Shown here piece after piece: positions 26,265 through 36,338 of a stretch of 64,000 bases of DNA. Made by a program: the position numbers and the translations under genes. The stretch lies in contig JACKLO010000018.1 of the NCBI GenBank assembly GCA_024235915.1, positions 78,176 through 142,175 of the forward strand. Direction: 5' to 3'. Position 1 is the stretch's first letter; the number at the start of each line of letters is the position of its first letter. The notes under the pieces were generated by a model that saw only the letters and a program-made list of their open reading frames with translations, did not search any database and had not been told where the DNA came from. This stretch comes from Burkholderiaceae bacterium. GTDB taxonomy: Bacteria > Pseudomonadota > Gammaproteobacteria > Burkholderiales > Burkholderiaceae_C.

Positions 26265-28406
26265 TCACAGCGTGGCCACAGCGCCGGTGACCTCGTCGAC
26301 GCTGAGGATTTCAGAGAGCAGTTGCGGCGCTGGGTTCCCAGGCCGGTAGAGCGCGTAGACCGGCACACCGCTGCGGCCCAGGCGCGTCAGTTCAGCCGTG
26401 ATGGCGGCGTCGCGGCGGGTCCAGTCGGCGCGCATCAGGCGCACGCGCTTGTCGGCGAAGGCCGCCTTCACCGCAGCGTCGGCCAGCGTGGTGCGCTTGT
26501 TGTACTGGCAGGTCACGCACCAGGCGGCGGTGAAATCCACGAAGACGGCCTGGCCCTGCGCCTGCGCCTCGGCCACGCGCTCGGGCGACCAGGCCTCCCA
26601 GCCGTCGGCCGCGGTCGACGCATTGGCGGCCATGGCCTCCTGCCGCAGCGCGGGGCCGGCCCAGGCCAGCGTCAGACCCAGCAGCAGCACGCCCACCGTG
26701 CCCCAGACGCGCTTCACGCGCGGTGAGTTCGCCGGCGAACCCAGGGCCCAGGCCAGGAAGGAAAGCGCCACCAAAGTGCCCAGCAGCGCCGCAGCACCAT
26801 CGATGCCGGTCTGGTGCCCCAGCACCCAGACCAGCCAGACCACGGTGCCGAACATCGGGAAGGCCATCAGCGTCTTGAACGTGGCCATCCACGCCCCTGG
26901 CCGCGGCAGCAGGCGCGCCACCGCCGGGAAGGCGCTGGCGGCCAGGTAGGGCAGGGCCATGCCCAGGCCCAGCGCCGCGAACACCACCAACGCCTGTGCC
27001 GCCGGCAGCGTGAGCGCGAACCCCAGGGACGCGCCCATGAAGGGCGCCGTGCAGGGCGCGGCCACGGCCACGGCCAGCACGCCGGTGAGGGCGGAGTCCA
27101 CCAGCGGGTGCCGGGCCTGCGCTGTGGCCACCCGGTCCGGCAGCACGCTGCCGACCTCGAAAACGCCCAGCAGGTTCAGGCCGATCAGCGTGAACAGTGC
27201 CGCCAGCACCGCCACCACCGGCGGCGACTGCAGCTGGAAGCCCCAGCCCAGCTGCTCGCCGCCGGCGCGCAGTGCCATCAGCAAGGCCGCCAGGGCGACG
27301 AAGGACAGCACCACGCCACCGGTGTAGGCCAGCCCGCCGGCCAGCAGGCGGCCGCGGTCATGGGCGTGGTGGGTGAAGCCCAGCACCTTCAGCGACAGCA
27401 CCGGGAAGACACAGGGCATCAGGTTCAGCAGCAGGCCGCCGACCAGGGCGAAGGCGATGGCCAGTGGCAGGCCCAGGGTTGACGCCTCGGCGGTTGCCAG
27501 GGGCGGCACGTTGGCAGCGACCTCGGCATGCGACGACGTCAGTGCCGCGCCGACTGCAGGCCAGGGGCCGGCCACCGCCACCGCGACCTGCGCGCCGGCG
27601 AGGTCGCCCCGCGCCACCAGCACGGCGGGGATCAGGTCGGGGCTGTCGCTGCGCTGCGGGTCCAGCGGCACTTCGGCCGTCCAGCGTGCGCCGTCCCAGC
27701 GTTCCACCGGCTTGGCGGCATTGAGGATGACGCCGACGGTCTCGGGGAAGAAGGCCACCTCGCGCCCTTGCCAGGCTGCGGGCAGGCCGTCCACGGTGAC
27801 CACCAGCGTCTGGCCGCTGGCGTCGCTGCGCACCTCGGCGCGGCCCTGGGCGCCCGGAGCGGGCACCGGCAGCGTGTCGCGATGGTTGGCGAAGTCGTCG
27901 GCATGGGCCGTGGCCGCGGCGCCGATGGGCAGCTTCAGGCTGAATTCGCCCGACTCGGGAATGCACACGTCCTTGCAGACCAGCCACTCGGCCGCAAGCT
28001 GGATGTCCAGCGCCGGTGCCTTGAAGTCTGCGGGCAGTTGCACGTTCACAGGGAGCAGCAGCACGTCCTCGTAGCCGAAGTTCACCAGTGGCCCGAGCGG
28101 CAACTTCTTCGGCGTGGGCCATTGCACGTCGCCCGCCTGCACACCCGCGGGCAGTGTCCAGGTCAGGTTTGTCGGCAGGCCGGAGTCGCCGGGGTTCTTC
28201 CAGTACGTGTGCCAGTGCGGCTGGTGGGCGATGCGCAGCGCCAGCTGCAGGGGTTTGCCGGGCACCACACCCTCGAGGGCATGCGCCACCAGTTCAGCCC
28301 GCACCTGGGGCGTGGTGACAACCGCGCCTTGTGCCGCAGCCGCGGCGGGCATCAACAACGGCAGGCAACTGGAGAGCAGCGCGGCAAGGCGCAAGGGAAG
28401 ACGCAT
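26265..28406 (-). CDS. Protein-disulfide reductase DsbD/ScsB-like
   Basis: 713-residue inner-membrane electron conduit from cytoplasmic thioredoxin to the periplasm. Signal peptide ~1-26; N-terminal Ig-like domain with the redox pair in WLVCKDVCIPESGE (around 143-147); eight-helix core (~300-560) with NLMPCVFPVLSLKVLGF and AAPCTAPFMGASLGF carrying the two transmembrane cysteines; C-terminal thioredoxin domain with AAWCVTCQYNKRTTL (around 628-632). All three cysteine pairs are intact. The extended N-domain is more like ScsB than short E. coli DsbD. Upstream of the redoxin on the same strand, and divergent from the atp operon. Confidence 0.9.
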   Translation of the reverse strand: MRLPLRLAALLSSCLPLLMPAAAAAQGAVVTTPQVRAELVAHALEGVVPGKPLQLALRIAHQPHWHTYWKNPGDSGLPTNLTWTLPAGVQAGDVQWPTPKKLPLGPLVNFGYEDVLLLPVNVQLPADFKAPALDIQLAAEWLVCKDVCIPESGEFSLKLPIGAAATAHADDFANHRDTLPVPAPGAQGRAEVRSDASGQTLVVTVDGLPAAWQGREVAFFPETVGVILNAAKPVERWDGARWTAEVPLDPQRSDSPDLIPAVLVARGDLAGAQVAVAVAGPWPAVGAALTSSHAEVAANVPPLATAEASTLGLPLAIAFALVGGLLLNLMPCVFPVLSLKVLGFTHHAHDRGRLLAGGLAYTGGVVLSFVALAALLMALRAGGEQLGWGFQLQSPPVVAVLAALFTLIGLNLLGVFEVGSVLPDRVATAQARHPLVDSALTGVLAVAVAAPCTAPFMGASLGFALTLPAAQALVVFAALGLGMALPYLAASAFPAVARLLPRPGAWMATFKTLMAFPMFGTVVWLVWVLGHQTGIDGAAALLGTLVALSFLAWALGSPANSPRVKRVWGTVGVLLLGLTLAWAGPALRQEAMAANASTAADGWEAWSPERVAEAQAQGQAVFVDFTAAWCVTCQYNKRTTLADAAVKAAFADKRVRLMRADWTRRDAAITAELTRLGRSGVPVYALYRPGNPAPQLLSEILSVDEVTGAVATL

Positions 28407-28554
28407 CGCGGTAAGAAGCAGGCGGGCCAGGGGAGTTCCGCAGCCGCCTCGGGCGAGGCGCCGCGGGCACGTCCGTCTAGTGTCGTTGATCGACGGCGCA
28501 CCTTTCAGGGGCGGGTTCGGGACGGCCGATACCCGACTTGGATCAAGGCATCCC

Positions 28555-28582
28555 TGGAAATGGGCGGGTTCTCCCCTATAAT
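28555..28582 (+). promoter_or_regulatory. Sigma-70 promoter of the atp operon
   Basis: A perfect TATAAT (28577-28582) lies 36 bases before the atpI ATG, with TGGAAA (28555-28560) 16 bases upstream as a weak -35. Just upstream is CTTGGATCAAG (28538-28548), a small interrupted palindrome that could bind a regulator. This is the best canonical -10 seen in the window. Confidence 0.7.
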
Positions 28583-28618
28583 CTTCAGGCTTTGCTGATC
28601 GCGCCCACGAACTGACCC

Positions 28619-29107
28619 ATGCCGGACCGCACGCGACCCCTCAACGGTCGCCCCGATCCCTGGGTTGACGAGAGCGACGAATCGGCAGCGCCGGCCTTCC
28701 GCCCGCTGACGCGGGAAGAAGCGCAGGCCCTGCGTGCCAAGGAGCCGCCACTCAATCCGTGGCGGGTCATCGGGGTGCAGGTTCTCGTCGGTGTGCTGGT
28801 GGCTGGTCTCGCGGGGCTGGTCTTCGGCAGCAAGGCTGTGGCGTGGTCGCTGCTCTATGGGGCGGCCACCGTGGTGGTGCCGGGTGCCCTGATGGCGCGT
28901 GGCATGACCAGTCGCCTGTCCAGCGTGTCACCCGGCGCCAGTGCCGTCAGTTTCATGTTGTGGGAGGTGGTCAAAATCGCGGTTTCGATTGCCATGCTCA
29001 TGCTGGCGCCGAAACTCGTGCAGCCCCTGAGCTGGCCGGCCCTGCTGGCGGGCTTGGTGCTGTGCATGAAGGTGTACTGGGTTGCGCTCCTGTGGCGCGG
29101 CCGCTGA
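28619..29107 (+). CDS. atpI: ATP synthase accessory protein I
   Basis: 162 residues: an acidic/proline cytoplasmic N-terminus (~1-48) followed by four membrane helices (VIGVQVLVGVLVAGLAGLVF, SLLYGAATVVVPGALMA, VSFMLWEVVKIAVSIAMLML, PALLAGLVLCMKVYWVALLW). AtpI helps c-ring assembly and may act in Mg2+ supply to the operon product. First gene of the nine-gene operon. The ATG follows the promoter by 36 bases with no strong Shine-Dalgarno. Confidence 0.88.
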   Translation: MPDRTRPLNGRPDPWVDESDESAAPAFRPLTREEAQALRAKEPPLNPWRVIGVQVLVGVLVAGLAGLVFGSKAVAWSLLYGAATVVVPGALMARGMTSRLSSVSPGASAVSFMLWEVVKIAVSIAMLMLAPKLVQPLSWPALLAGLVLCMKVYWVALLWRGR

Positions 29108-29138
29108 AGAAGAAGCGAACACGGACGGGAACGAGCAC

Positions 29139-29957
29139 ATGGCAGTCGAAGGTCACGCCCCCACCGCTGGTGAATACATCATTCATCACCTGCACCATCT
29201 GCAGGTGGGCTCCGGCTTCTGGACGCTGAATGTCGATTCGCTGTTCTGGTCCCTCGTGACCGGCGTGCTCGGCCTGTGGTTCCTGCGCAGCGTCGCCAAG
29301 CGCGTGCACTCCGGCGTGCCTGGGCGCATGCAGGCGGCGGTGGAATCGCTGGTCGAGATGGTGGACAGCCAGGCCAAGGGCATCGTGCACAGTGCCGAGA
29401 GCCGCAAGGCTGTGGCCCCGCTGGCGCTGACGGTGTTCGTCTGGATCTTCCTGATGAACGCGATGGACCTGCTGCCGGTGGACCTGATTCCGTTCGTCAC
29501 CGAGCATGCCGGCATTCCCTACCAGCGCGTGGTGCCGACGGCCGACCTGTCGATCACGATGGCGTTGTCGGTCACCGTGCTGCTGATCTGCATCTACTAC
29601 AACATCAAGATCAAGGGCGCGGGCGGCTGGATCCACGAGCTGTTCTCGGCGCCCTTCGGCAGCCACCCGCTGCTGTGGCCGTTCAACTTCCTGATGCAGA
29701 TCATCGAGTTCGTGGCCAAGACCGTCTCGCACGGCATGCGGCTGTTCGGCAACATGTACGCCGGCGAACTGATCTTCATGCTGATCGCGCTGATGGGTGG
29801 GGCCTTCTTCACCGCCGTGGGCATCCCGCTGGCCATCGGTCACGTGATCGCCGGCACCGCCTGGGCCATCTTCCACATCCTGATCATCACGTTGCAAGCC
29901 TTCGTGTTCATGATGCTGACCCTCGTCTACGTCGGTCAGGCGCACGACGCGCACTGA
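29139..29957 (+). CDS. atpB: F1Fo ATP synthase subunit a
   Basis: 272-residue Fo stator-channel subunit. The N-terminal EYIIHHLHHLQ is typical of beta-proteobacterial AtpB. The key helix GMRLFGNMYAGELIFMLIAL holds the essential Arg at about residue 202, and the final helix IFHILIITLQAFVFMMLTLV ends with YVGQAHDAH. The ATG at 29139 follows a GGGA about 9 bases upstream; the reading frame extends further 5' but only into atpI. Confidence 0.96.
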   Translation: MAVEGHAPTAGEYIIHHLHHLQVGSGFWTLNVDSLFWSLVTGVLGLWFLRSVAKRVHSGVPGRMQAAVESLVEMVDSQAKGIVHSAESRKAVAPLALTVFVWIFLMNAMDLLPVDLIPFVTEHAGIPYQRVVPTADLSITMALSVTVLLICIYYNIKIKGAGGWIHELFSAPFGSHPLLWPFNFLMQIIEFVAKTVSHGMRLFGNMYAGELIFMLIALMGGAFFTAVGIPLAIGHVIAGTAWAIFHILIITLQAFVFMMLTLVYVGQAHDAH

Positions 29958-29962
29958 GCGCG

Positions 29963-29990
29963 CTTTCCCTTCGTTTTCCTTTCCCTTTCC
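29963..29990 (+). promoter_or_regulatory. Polypyrimidine tract in the atpB-atpE leader
   Basis: Twenty-seven of 28 bases are C or T (only the G at 29973 breaks it), followed by CTGTCCCCTGAGGAGC and the atpE ATG at 30018. An unstructured stretch of this kind next to a strong GAGGAG may boost atpE translation, since 8 to 15 c subunits are needed per enzyme. Confidence 0.45.
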
Positions 29991-30017
29991 AACTCACTGT
30001 CCCCTGAGGAGCATTCC

Positions 30018-30281
30018 ATGGAAGTCATCAGCTTTGTCGCCCTGGCCGCCGGCCTGATCATCGGTCTGGGTGCCATCGGCGCCTGCATCGGCATCGGCAT
30101 CATGGGCAGCAAGTACCTCGAGTCGGCCGCCCGCCAGCCCGAACTGATGGGCGAACTGCAGACCAAGATGTTCCTGCTGGCCGGCCTGATCGACGCGGCG
30201 TTCATCATCGGCACCGGTATCGCGCTGTGGTTCGCCACCGCCAACCCGTTCCTGGGCCAGATCGCCAACCTGCCGAAGTAA
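30018..30281 (+). CDS. atpE: F1Fo ATP synthase subunit c
   Basis: 87-residue hairpin of two membrane helices forming the rotor ring. Helix 1 is glycine-rich (GLIIGLGAIGACIGIGIMG), and the polar loop is ARQPEL. Helix 2 carries the proton-binding Asp59 in LAGLIDAAFIIGTGIAL. The Na+-binding residues of sodium-type rings are not evident, so proton coupling is expected. A strong GAGGAG lies about 7 bases before the ATG and a pyrimidine tract precedes it. Confidence 0.97.
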   Translation: MEVISFVALAAGLIIGLGAIGACIGIGIMGSKYLESAARQPELMGELQTKMFLLAGLIDAAFIIGTGIALWFATANPFLGQIANLPK

Positions 30282-30297
30282 TTCGGCGCTGGCTGGC

Positions 30298-30314
30298 CCG
30301 CCGGCTACCGGCGG
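30298..30314 (+). other. Intercistronic hairpin atpE-atpF
   Basis: CCGCCGG-CTA-CCGGCGG is a perfect 7-bp G/C stem 16 bases after the atpE stop and without a T-tract. It may protect the atpE message from 3' decay or attenuate read-through so that c is made in excess. Confidence 0.45.
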
Positions 30315-30372
30315 TGTCCGTGGGGTGCCGCCGCTGGCGCGCCCCTGATCACCCCATGACGAGGTACGAGAC

Positions 30373-30843
30373 GTGAGCATCAACGCCACCCTCATCGTCC
30401 AGATGATCGTGTTCGCGATCCTGGTCTGGTTCACGATGAAGTTCGTTTGGCCGCCGATCACGGCGGCGCTGGACGAACGCGCCAAGAAGATCGCCGACGG
30501 CCTGTCGGCCGCCGACAAGGCCAAGGCCGACCTGGCCGCCGCCAACGCCCGTGTGGAGCAGCAGCTCGCCGCGGCGCGTGACGACGCCCAGAAGCGCCTG
30601 GCCGACGCCGAGCGCCTGGCGCAGCAGATGGTCGAAGAGGCCAAGGCGCGCGCCAACGACGAAGGCGCCAAGATCGTCGCCGCTGCCCGTGCCGAGGCCG
30701 AGCAGGAGTCGGTCAAGGCCCGCGAAGTGCTGCGCGAGCAGGTGGCCGGTCTGGCCGTCAAGGGCGCCGAGGCGATCCTTCGCCGCGAGGTGAATCCGGC
30801 CGTGCACGCCGATCTGCTGAACCGTCTGAAGACGGAGCTCTGA
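30373..30843 (+). CDS. atpF: F1Fo ATP synthase subunit b
   Basis: 156-residue peripheral-stalk subunit. One N-terminal helix (LIVQMIVFAILVWFTMKFVW) is followed by a long charged coiled coil (DERAKKIADGLSAADKAKAD, then QKRLADAERLAQQMVEEAKA) that dimerises and reaches the top of F1. It starts with GTG at 30373; the 91-bp gap after atpE holds a hairpin and a weak GAGG. The usual 156 residues and gene order leave little doubt. Confidence 0.95.
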   Translation: MSINATLIVQMIVFAILVWFTMKFVWPPITAALDERAKKIADGLSAADKAKADLAAANARVEQQLAAARDDAQKRLADAERLAQQMVEEAKARANDEGAKIVAAARAEAEQESVKAREVLREQVAGLAVKGAEAILRREVNPAVHADLLNRLKTEL

Positions 30844-30845
30844 TC

Positions 30846-31388
30846 ATGGCTGAGCTCGCCACCATCGCCCGCCCCTACGCCGAGGCCCTGTTCAAGGCCT
30901 CGACGGGCACCGACGCCGCCACGCTCGGCAGCCAGCTGCAGGCGCTGGCCGAGGTGGCTGCCGACGTCGAACTGCGTCAGTTCGCCGACAACCCGAAGGT
31001 CGGCGCGAGCCTGGTCTTCAACGTCGTCGCCGACGTGCTGGGCCGCAAGGGCATCGTGCTCGCCGACGCGGTGCAGAACCTGCTGAAGGTCGTGCTCGAC
31101 AACGGCCGGCTCGACGCCGTGCCCGAGATCGTGGCGCAGCACCACGCGCTGGTGAACGCCACCGGCGGCGTGTCGGACGCCTTGATCGAGAGCGCCTTCG
31201 AGATCGATGGTGCGCAGCTGGCCGACGTCGTCGCGTCGCTGGAGAAGCGCTTCGGCCGCAAGCTCAATCCGAGCGTCGAGGTCAAGCCCGAATTGATCGG
31301 TGGCATCCGTGCGGTGGTCGGTGACGAAGTGCTCGACACCTCCGTGAAGGCCCGTCTGGAACAGATGCGAGTCGCGCTCACCGCGTGA
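30846..31388 (+). CDS. atpH: F1Fo ATP synthase subunit delta
   Basis: 180 residues. The N-terminal helical domain begins ELATIARPYAEALFKAST, and the C-terminal part carries VEVKPELIGGIRAVVGDEVL plus DTSVKARLEQMRVAL, the signature linking F1 to subunit b. Two bases separate it from the atpF stop, so reinitiation is likely. Confidence 0.95.
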   Translation: MAELATIARPYAEALFKASTGTDAATLGSQLQALAEVAADVELRQFADNPKVGASLVFNVVADVLGRKGIVLADAVQNLLKVVLDNGRLDAVPEIVAQHHALVNATGGVSDALIESAFEIDGAQLADVVASLEKRFGRKLNPSVEVKPELIGGIRAVVGDEVLDTSVKARLEQMRVALTA

Positions 31389-31403
31389 CCCCAGGAGAAC
31401 CCC

Positions 31404-32957
<1,554 letters not shown>

Positions 32958-32986
32958 TCCCGAACGCCTAGACAAGGAGCAACGTC

Positions 32987-33871
32987 ATGGCGGTCGGAAA
33001 AGAGATCCGCGGCAAGATCAAGTCCTTCGAGAACACGAAGAAGATCACGAAGGCCATGGAGATGGTCGCGGCATCGAAGATGCGCAAGGCGCAGGAGCGC
33101 ATGCGCGCTGCGCGCCCGTACGCCGACAAGATCCGCAACATCACGGCCAACCTGGCGCAGGCCAACCCGGAGTACCGCTCGCCGTACATGCGGCAGGCGG
33201 GCACTTCGAAGAAGGTCGGCTTCATCGTCGTCACCACCGACAAGGGCCTCTGCGGCGGCCTGAACACCAACATCCTGCGCGCGCTGACCAACAAGATGCG
33301 CGAAGTGCAGGACGGTGGCGGCTCGGTGCAGGCGGTGGCCATCGGCAACAAGGGCTTCAACTTCTGCAACCGCATCGGCGTGCCGGTGGTCAGCCACGCG
33401 GTGCAGCTCGGCGACACGCCGCAGCTGGAGAAGTTGATCGGCCCGGTCAAGGTGATGCTGGACGCCTTCGTGGCGGACGAGCTGGACGCGGTCTACCTCT
33501 GCTACACCAACTTCATCAACACGATGCGGCAGGAGCCGATGGTCGAGCCGCTGCTGCCGCTGTCGGCCGCACGGCTGGCGCAGACGGACGCGGAAAAGTC
33601 GCAGTACGGCTGGGACTACCTGTACGAGCCGGATGCGCCCACCGTCATCGACGAGCTGCTGACGCGCTACATCGAGGCCCTGGTCTACCAGGCGGTGGCC
33701 GAGAACATGGCGTCGGAGCAATCGGCACGGATGGTCGCGATGAAGGCCGCGACCGACAACGCCGGCAACCTGATCGCCGAGATGAAGCTCATCTACAACA
33801 AGACGCGTCAGGCAGCGATCACGAAGGAACTCTCCGAGATCGTCAGCGGCGCGGCCGCCATCAGCGGCTGA
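32987..33871 (+). CDS. atpG: F1Fo ATP synthase subunit gamma
   Basis: 294-residue central rotor shaft. The N-terminal helix starts GKEIRGKIKSFENTKKITKA and the terminal helix ends in NKTRQAAITKELSEIVSGAA, forming the coiled coil inside the alpha3beta3 head. The Rossmann-like middle includes TTDKGLCGGLNTNI. AAGGAG lies 7 bases upstream of the ATG. Confidence 0.97.
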   Translation: MAVGKEIRGKIKSFENTKKITKAMEMVAASKMRKAQERMRAARPYADKIRNITANLAQANPEYRSPYMRQAGTSKKVGFIVVTTDKGLCGGLNTNILRALTNKMREVQDGGGSVQAVAIGNKGFNFCNRIGVPVVSHAVQLGDTPQLEKLIGPVKVMLDAFVADELDAVYLCYTNFINTMRQEPMVEPLLPLSAARLAQTDAEKSQYGWDYLYEPDAPTVIDELLTRYIEALVYQAVAENMASEQSARMVAMKAATDNAGNLIAEMKLIYNKTRQAAITKELSEIVSGAAAISG

Positions 33872-33911
33872 TCGCCGCGCCCAAACGAATTCAGTCTGAA
33901 GGATCCAAGAA

Positions 33912-35312
33912 ATGGCACAAGGCAAGATCGTCCAGTGCATCGGCGCCGTGGTGGACGTCGAGTTCCCGCGCGACCAGATGCCGCGCGTGTATGACGCGCT
34001 CAAGCTCGAAGGCTCGGCGCTGACGCTGGAAGTCCAGCAGCAGCTCGGCGACGGCATCGTGCGCACCATCGCGCTGGGCTCGTCCGACGGCCTGCGCCGC
34101 GGTCTGATGGTGACCAACACCGGCGCGCCGATCACGGTGCCGGTGGGCAAGGCCACCCTGGGCCGCATCATGGACGTGCTGGGCAACCCGATCGACGAGC
34201 GCGGTCCGGTCAGCACCGAGCTGACGGCCTCGATCCACCGCAAGGCCCCGACCTACGACGAACTGAGCCCCTCGACCGAACTGCTCGAGACCGGCATCAA
34301 GGTGATCGACCTGATCTGCCCGTTCGCCAAGGGCGGCAAGGTGGGTCTGTTCGGCGGCGCCGGCGTGGGCAAGACCGTGAACATGATGGAGCTCATCAAC
34401 AACATCGCGAAGGCGCACTCGGGTCTGTCCGTGTTCGCCGGCGTGGGTGAGCGCACCCGTGAGGGCAACGACTTCTATCACGAGATGAGTGATTCGAAGG
34501 TCGTGGTGCAGGAGGACCTGAGCCAGTCCAAGGTGGCCATGGTCTACGGCCAGATGAACGAGCCCCCGGGCAACCGTCTGCGTGTGGCGCTGACCGGCCT
34601 GACCATCGCCGAGTCGTTCCGCGACGAAGGCCGTGACGTGCTGTTCTTCGTCGACAACATCTACCGCTACACGCTGGCCGGCACCGAAGTGTCCGCGCTG
34701 CTGGGCCGGATGCCGTCGGCGGTGGGCTACCAGCCGACGCTGGCCGAGGAAATGGGCAAGCTGCAGGAACGCATCACGTCCACCAAGGTCGGCTCGATCA
34801 CGTCGATCCAGGCCGTGTACGTGCCCGCGGACGACCTGACCGACCCGTCGCCGGCCACCACCTTCGCCCACCTGGACGCCACCGTGGTGCTGTCGCGCGA
34901 CATCGCCGCGCTGGGCATCTACCCCGCCGTGGACCCGCTGGACTCCACCAGCCGCCAGATCGACCCGAACGTGGTCGGCGACGAGCACTACGGCGTCACC
35001 CGCGCGGTGCAGGGCACGCTGCAGCGCTACAAGGAACTGCGCGACATCATCGCCATCCTGGGCATGGACGAACTGTCGCCCGAGGACAAGCTGGCCGTGG
35101 CCCGCGCGCGGAAGATGCAGCGTTTCCTGTCGCAGCCGTTCCACGTGGCCGAGGTGTTCACCGGCAGCCCGGGCAAGTACGTGCCGCTGAAGGAAACCAT
35201 CCGCGGCTTCAAGATGATCGTGGCCGGCGAGTGCGACCACCTGCCGGAGCAGGCCTTCTACATGGTCGGGACGATCGACGAGGCCTTCGAAAAGGCGAAG
35301 AAGCTCCAGTAA
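33912..35312 (+). CDS. atpD: F1Fo ATP synthase subunit beta
   Basis: 466-residue catalytic subunit. P-loop GGAGVGKT at 148-155, catalytic Glu in GVGERTREGND, Walker B DVLFFVDNIYRYTLAG, and the DELSPEDKLAVARARK lever (DELSEED in many species) near 380. Glycine/charge pattern is fully conserved. AAGGA precedes the ATG by 9 bases. A 126-bp gap to atpC is unusually long for the operon and holds a hairpin. Confidence 0.98.
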   Translation: MAQGKIVQCIGAVVDVEFPRDQMPRVYDALKLEGSALTLEVQQQLGDGIVRTIALGSSDGLRRGLMVTNTGAPITVPVGKATLGRIMDVLGNPIDERGPVSTELTASIHRKAPTYDELSPSTELLETGIKVIDLICPFAKGGKVGLFGGAGVGKTVNMMELINNIAKAHSGLSVFAGVGERTREGNDFYHEMSDSKVVVQEDLSQSKVAMVYGQMNEPPGNRLRVALTGLTIAESFRDEGRDVLFFVDNIYRYTLAGTEVSALLGRMPSAVGYQPTLAEEMGKLQERITSTKVGSITSIQAVYVPADDLTDPSPATTFAHLDATVVLSRDIAALGIYPAVDPLDSTSRQIDPNVVGDEHYGVTRAVQGTLQRYKELRDIIAILGMDELSPEDKLAVARARKMQRFLSQPFHVAEVFTGSPGKYVPLKETIRGFKMIVAGECDHLPEQAFYMVGTIDEAFEKAKKLQ

Positions 35313-35349
35313 GCGGCGCATGCGGGCGTCATGCGTCGTTGCCGTACTC

Positions 35350-35367
35350 AGTGGACGCGAGTCCACT
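35350..35367 (+). other. Intercistronic hairpin atpD-atpC with GCGA tetraloop
   Basis: AGTGGAC-GCGA-GTCCACT is a perfect 7-bp stem closed by a GNRA-type tetraloop in the 126-bp atpD-atpC gap. There is no T-tract. It may be an RNA processing or stability element that lowers epsilon expression relative to beta. Confidence 0.45.
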
Positions 35368-35438
35368 TCCGTGCGGCGCCTAGCCTGACACCCGCCTGCT
35401 TGCTTTCTGAACCTTCTTCCAGACGTTAAGGAACAGCG

Positions 35439-35855
35439 ATGGCAACCATCCAGGTCGACGTGGTCAGCGCGGAGGAGAACATCTTCTCCGGCCTGGCCAA
35501 GTTCGTCGCGCTGCCGGGCGAAAACGGCGAGCTCGGCATCCTGCCGCGCCACACGCCGCTGATCACCCGCATCAAGCCCGGTGCGGTGCGCATCGAGCGC
35601 GCCGACAACGGCGAAGAGGAGTTCGTCTTCGTCGCCGGTGGCATCCTCGAGGTGCAGCCGGGCACGGTCACCGTGCTGGCTGATACCGCGATTCGCGGCC
35701 ATGACCTCGACGAGGCCAAGGCCGTCGAGGCCAAGAAGATGGCCGAAGAAGCGATGAAGAACGCCAAGAGCGACATCGACTTCGCGAAGGCGCAGAGCGA
35801 GTTCGCCGCGATGGCGGCGCAGATCGCCGCGATCGCCAAGCTGCGCAAGAAGTGA
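35439..35855 (+). CDS. atpC: F1Fo ATP synthase subunit epsilon
   Basis: 138 residues: N-terminal ten-strand beta-sandwich (TIQVDVVSAEENIFSGLAKF, LPGENGELGILPRHTPLI) that contacts gamma and the c-ring, then a C-terminal helical hairpin (AVEAKKMAEEAMKNAKSDID, then FAKAQSEFAAMAAQIAAIAK) that can inhibit ATP hydrolysis. Last gene of the operon; AAGGA lies 7 bases before ATG. Confidence 0.96.
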   Translation: MATIQVDVVSAEENIFSGLAKFVALPGENGELGILPRHTPLITRIKPGAVRIERADNGEEEFVFVAGGILEVQPGTVTVLADTAIRGHDLDEAKAVEAKKMAEEAMKNAKSDIDFAKAQSEFAAMAAQIAAIAKLRKK

Positions 35856-35890
35856 ACGCCGGGCCATCTGGCCCGCTGCGATCGCCACCG

Positions 35891-35915
35891 AAAGCCCGCG
35901 TCAGCGGGCTTTTTT
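35891..35915 (+). terminator. Rho-independent terminator of the atp operon
   Basis: AAAGCCCGC (35891-35899), GTCA loop, GCGGGCTTT (35904-35912), with six consecutive T from 35910. Located 36 bases after the atpC stop. It is the only strong intrinsic terminator recognised in the window. Its stem would also work, less well, for the convergent lipoprotein gene. Confidence 0.9.
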
Positions 35916-35931
35916 CGTCATGGCGCAGTGT

Positions 35932-36165
35932 TCACTTCTTGCGTTCGTCGTTGGCGATCACGCCCCCGATGACGGCGCCGCCCACGGCGCCGACGGCACT
36001 GCCGTTGGTCAGCACCGAACCCGCCACACCACCGATGGCGGCGCCGATCGCCGTGTCTCGCTGGTTGCGACTCATCGAACTGCAGGCGCCGAGCGCCAGC
36101 GTGAAGGCCAGCGTGGCCGCCACGGCGGCAAGACGGGCGGTTCGGGTTGTGACAGGGTGGGTCAT
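35932..36165 (-). CDS. Small glycine-zipper lipoprotein (OsmB-like)
   Basis: 77 residues: a lipoprotein signal with lipobox LALGAC (lipidated Cys28), then SSMSRNQRDTAIGAAIGGVA and a run of GxxxG repeats (GSAVGAVGGAVIGGVIA), ending with charged NDERKK. Such proteins sit in the outer membrane and are often stress induced. AAGGA precedes the ATG at 36165 by about 8 bases. Confidence 0.85.
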   Translation of the reverse strand: MTHPVTTRTARLAAVAATLAFTLALGACSSMSRNQRDTAIGAAIGGVAGSVLTNGSAVGAVGGAVIGGVIANDERKK

Positions 36166-36338
36166 GGCGGCTTCCTTTCGGGTGATCAGGTCATGAAGAC
36201 GATGGGCAGACCTTGCGCTCGGCGAACCGCCGCGTCGATCGGACAGCCCCGGCCCGTGCTGTCAGCGGCGTCTGACATGGCCGGCGACTAGGGTCGGCCC
36301 CGCTTCTGGCCCGGCCGGTGTTGCCGCTACGCTGGGGC

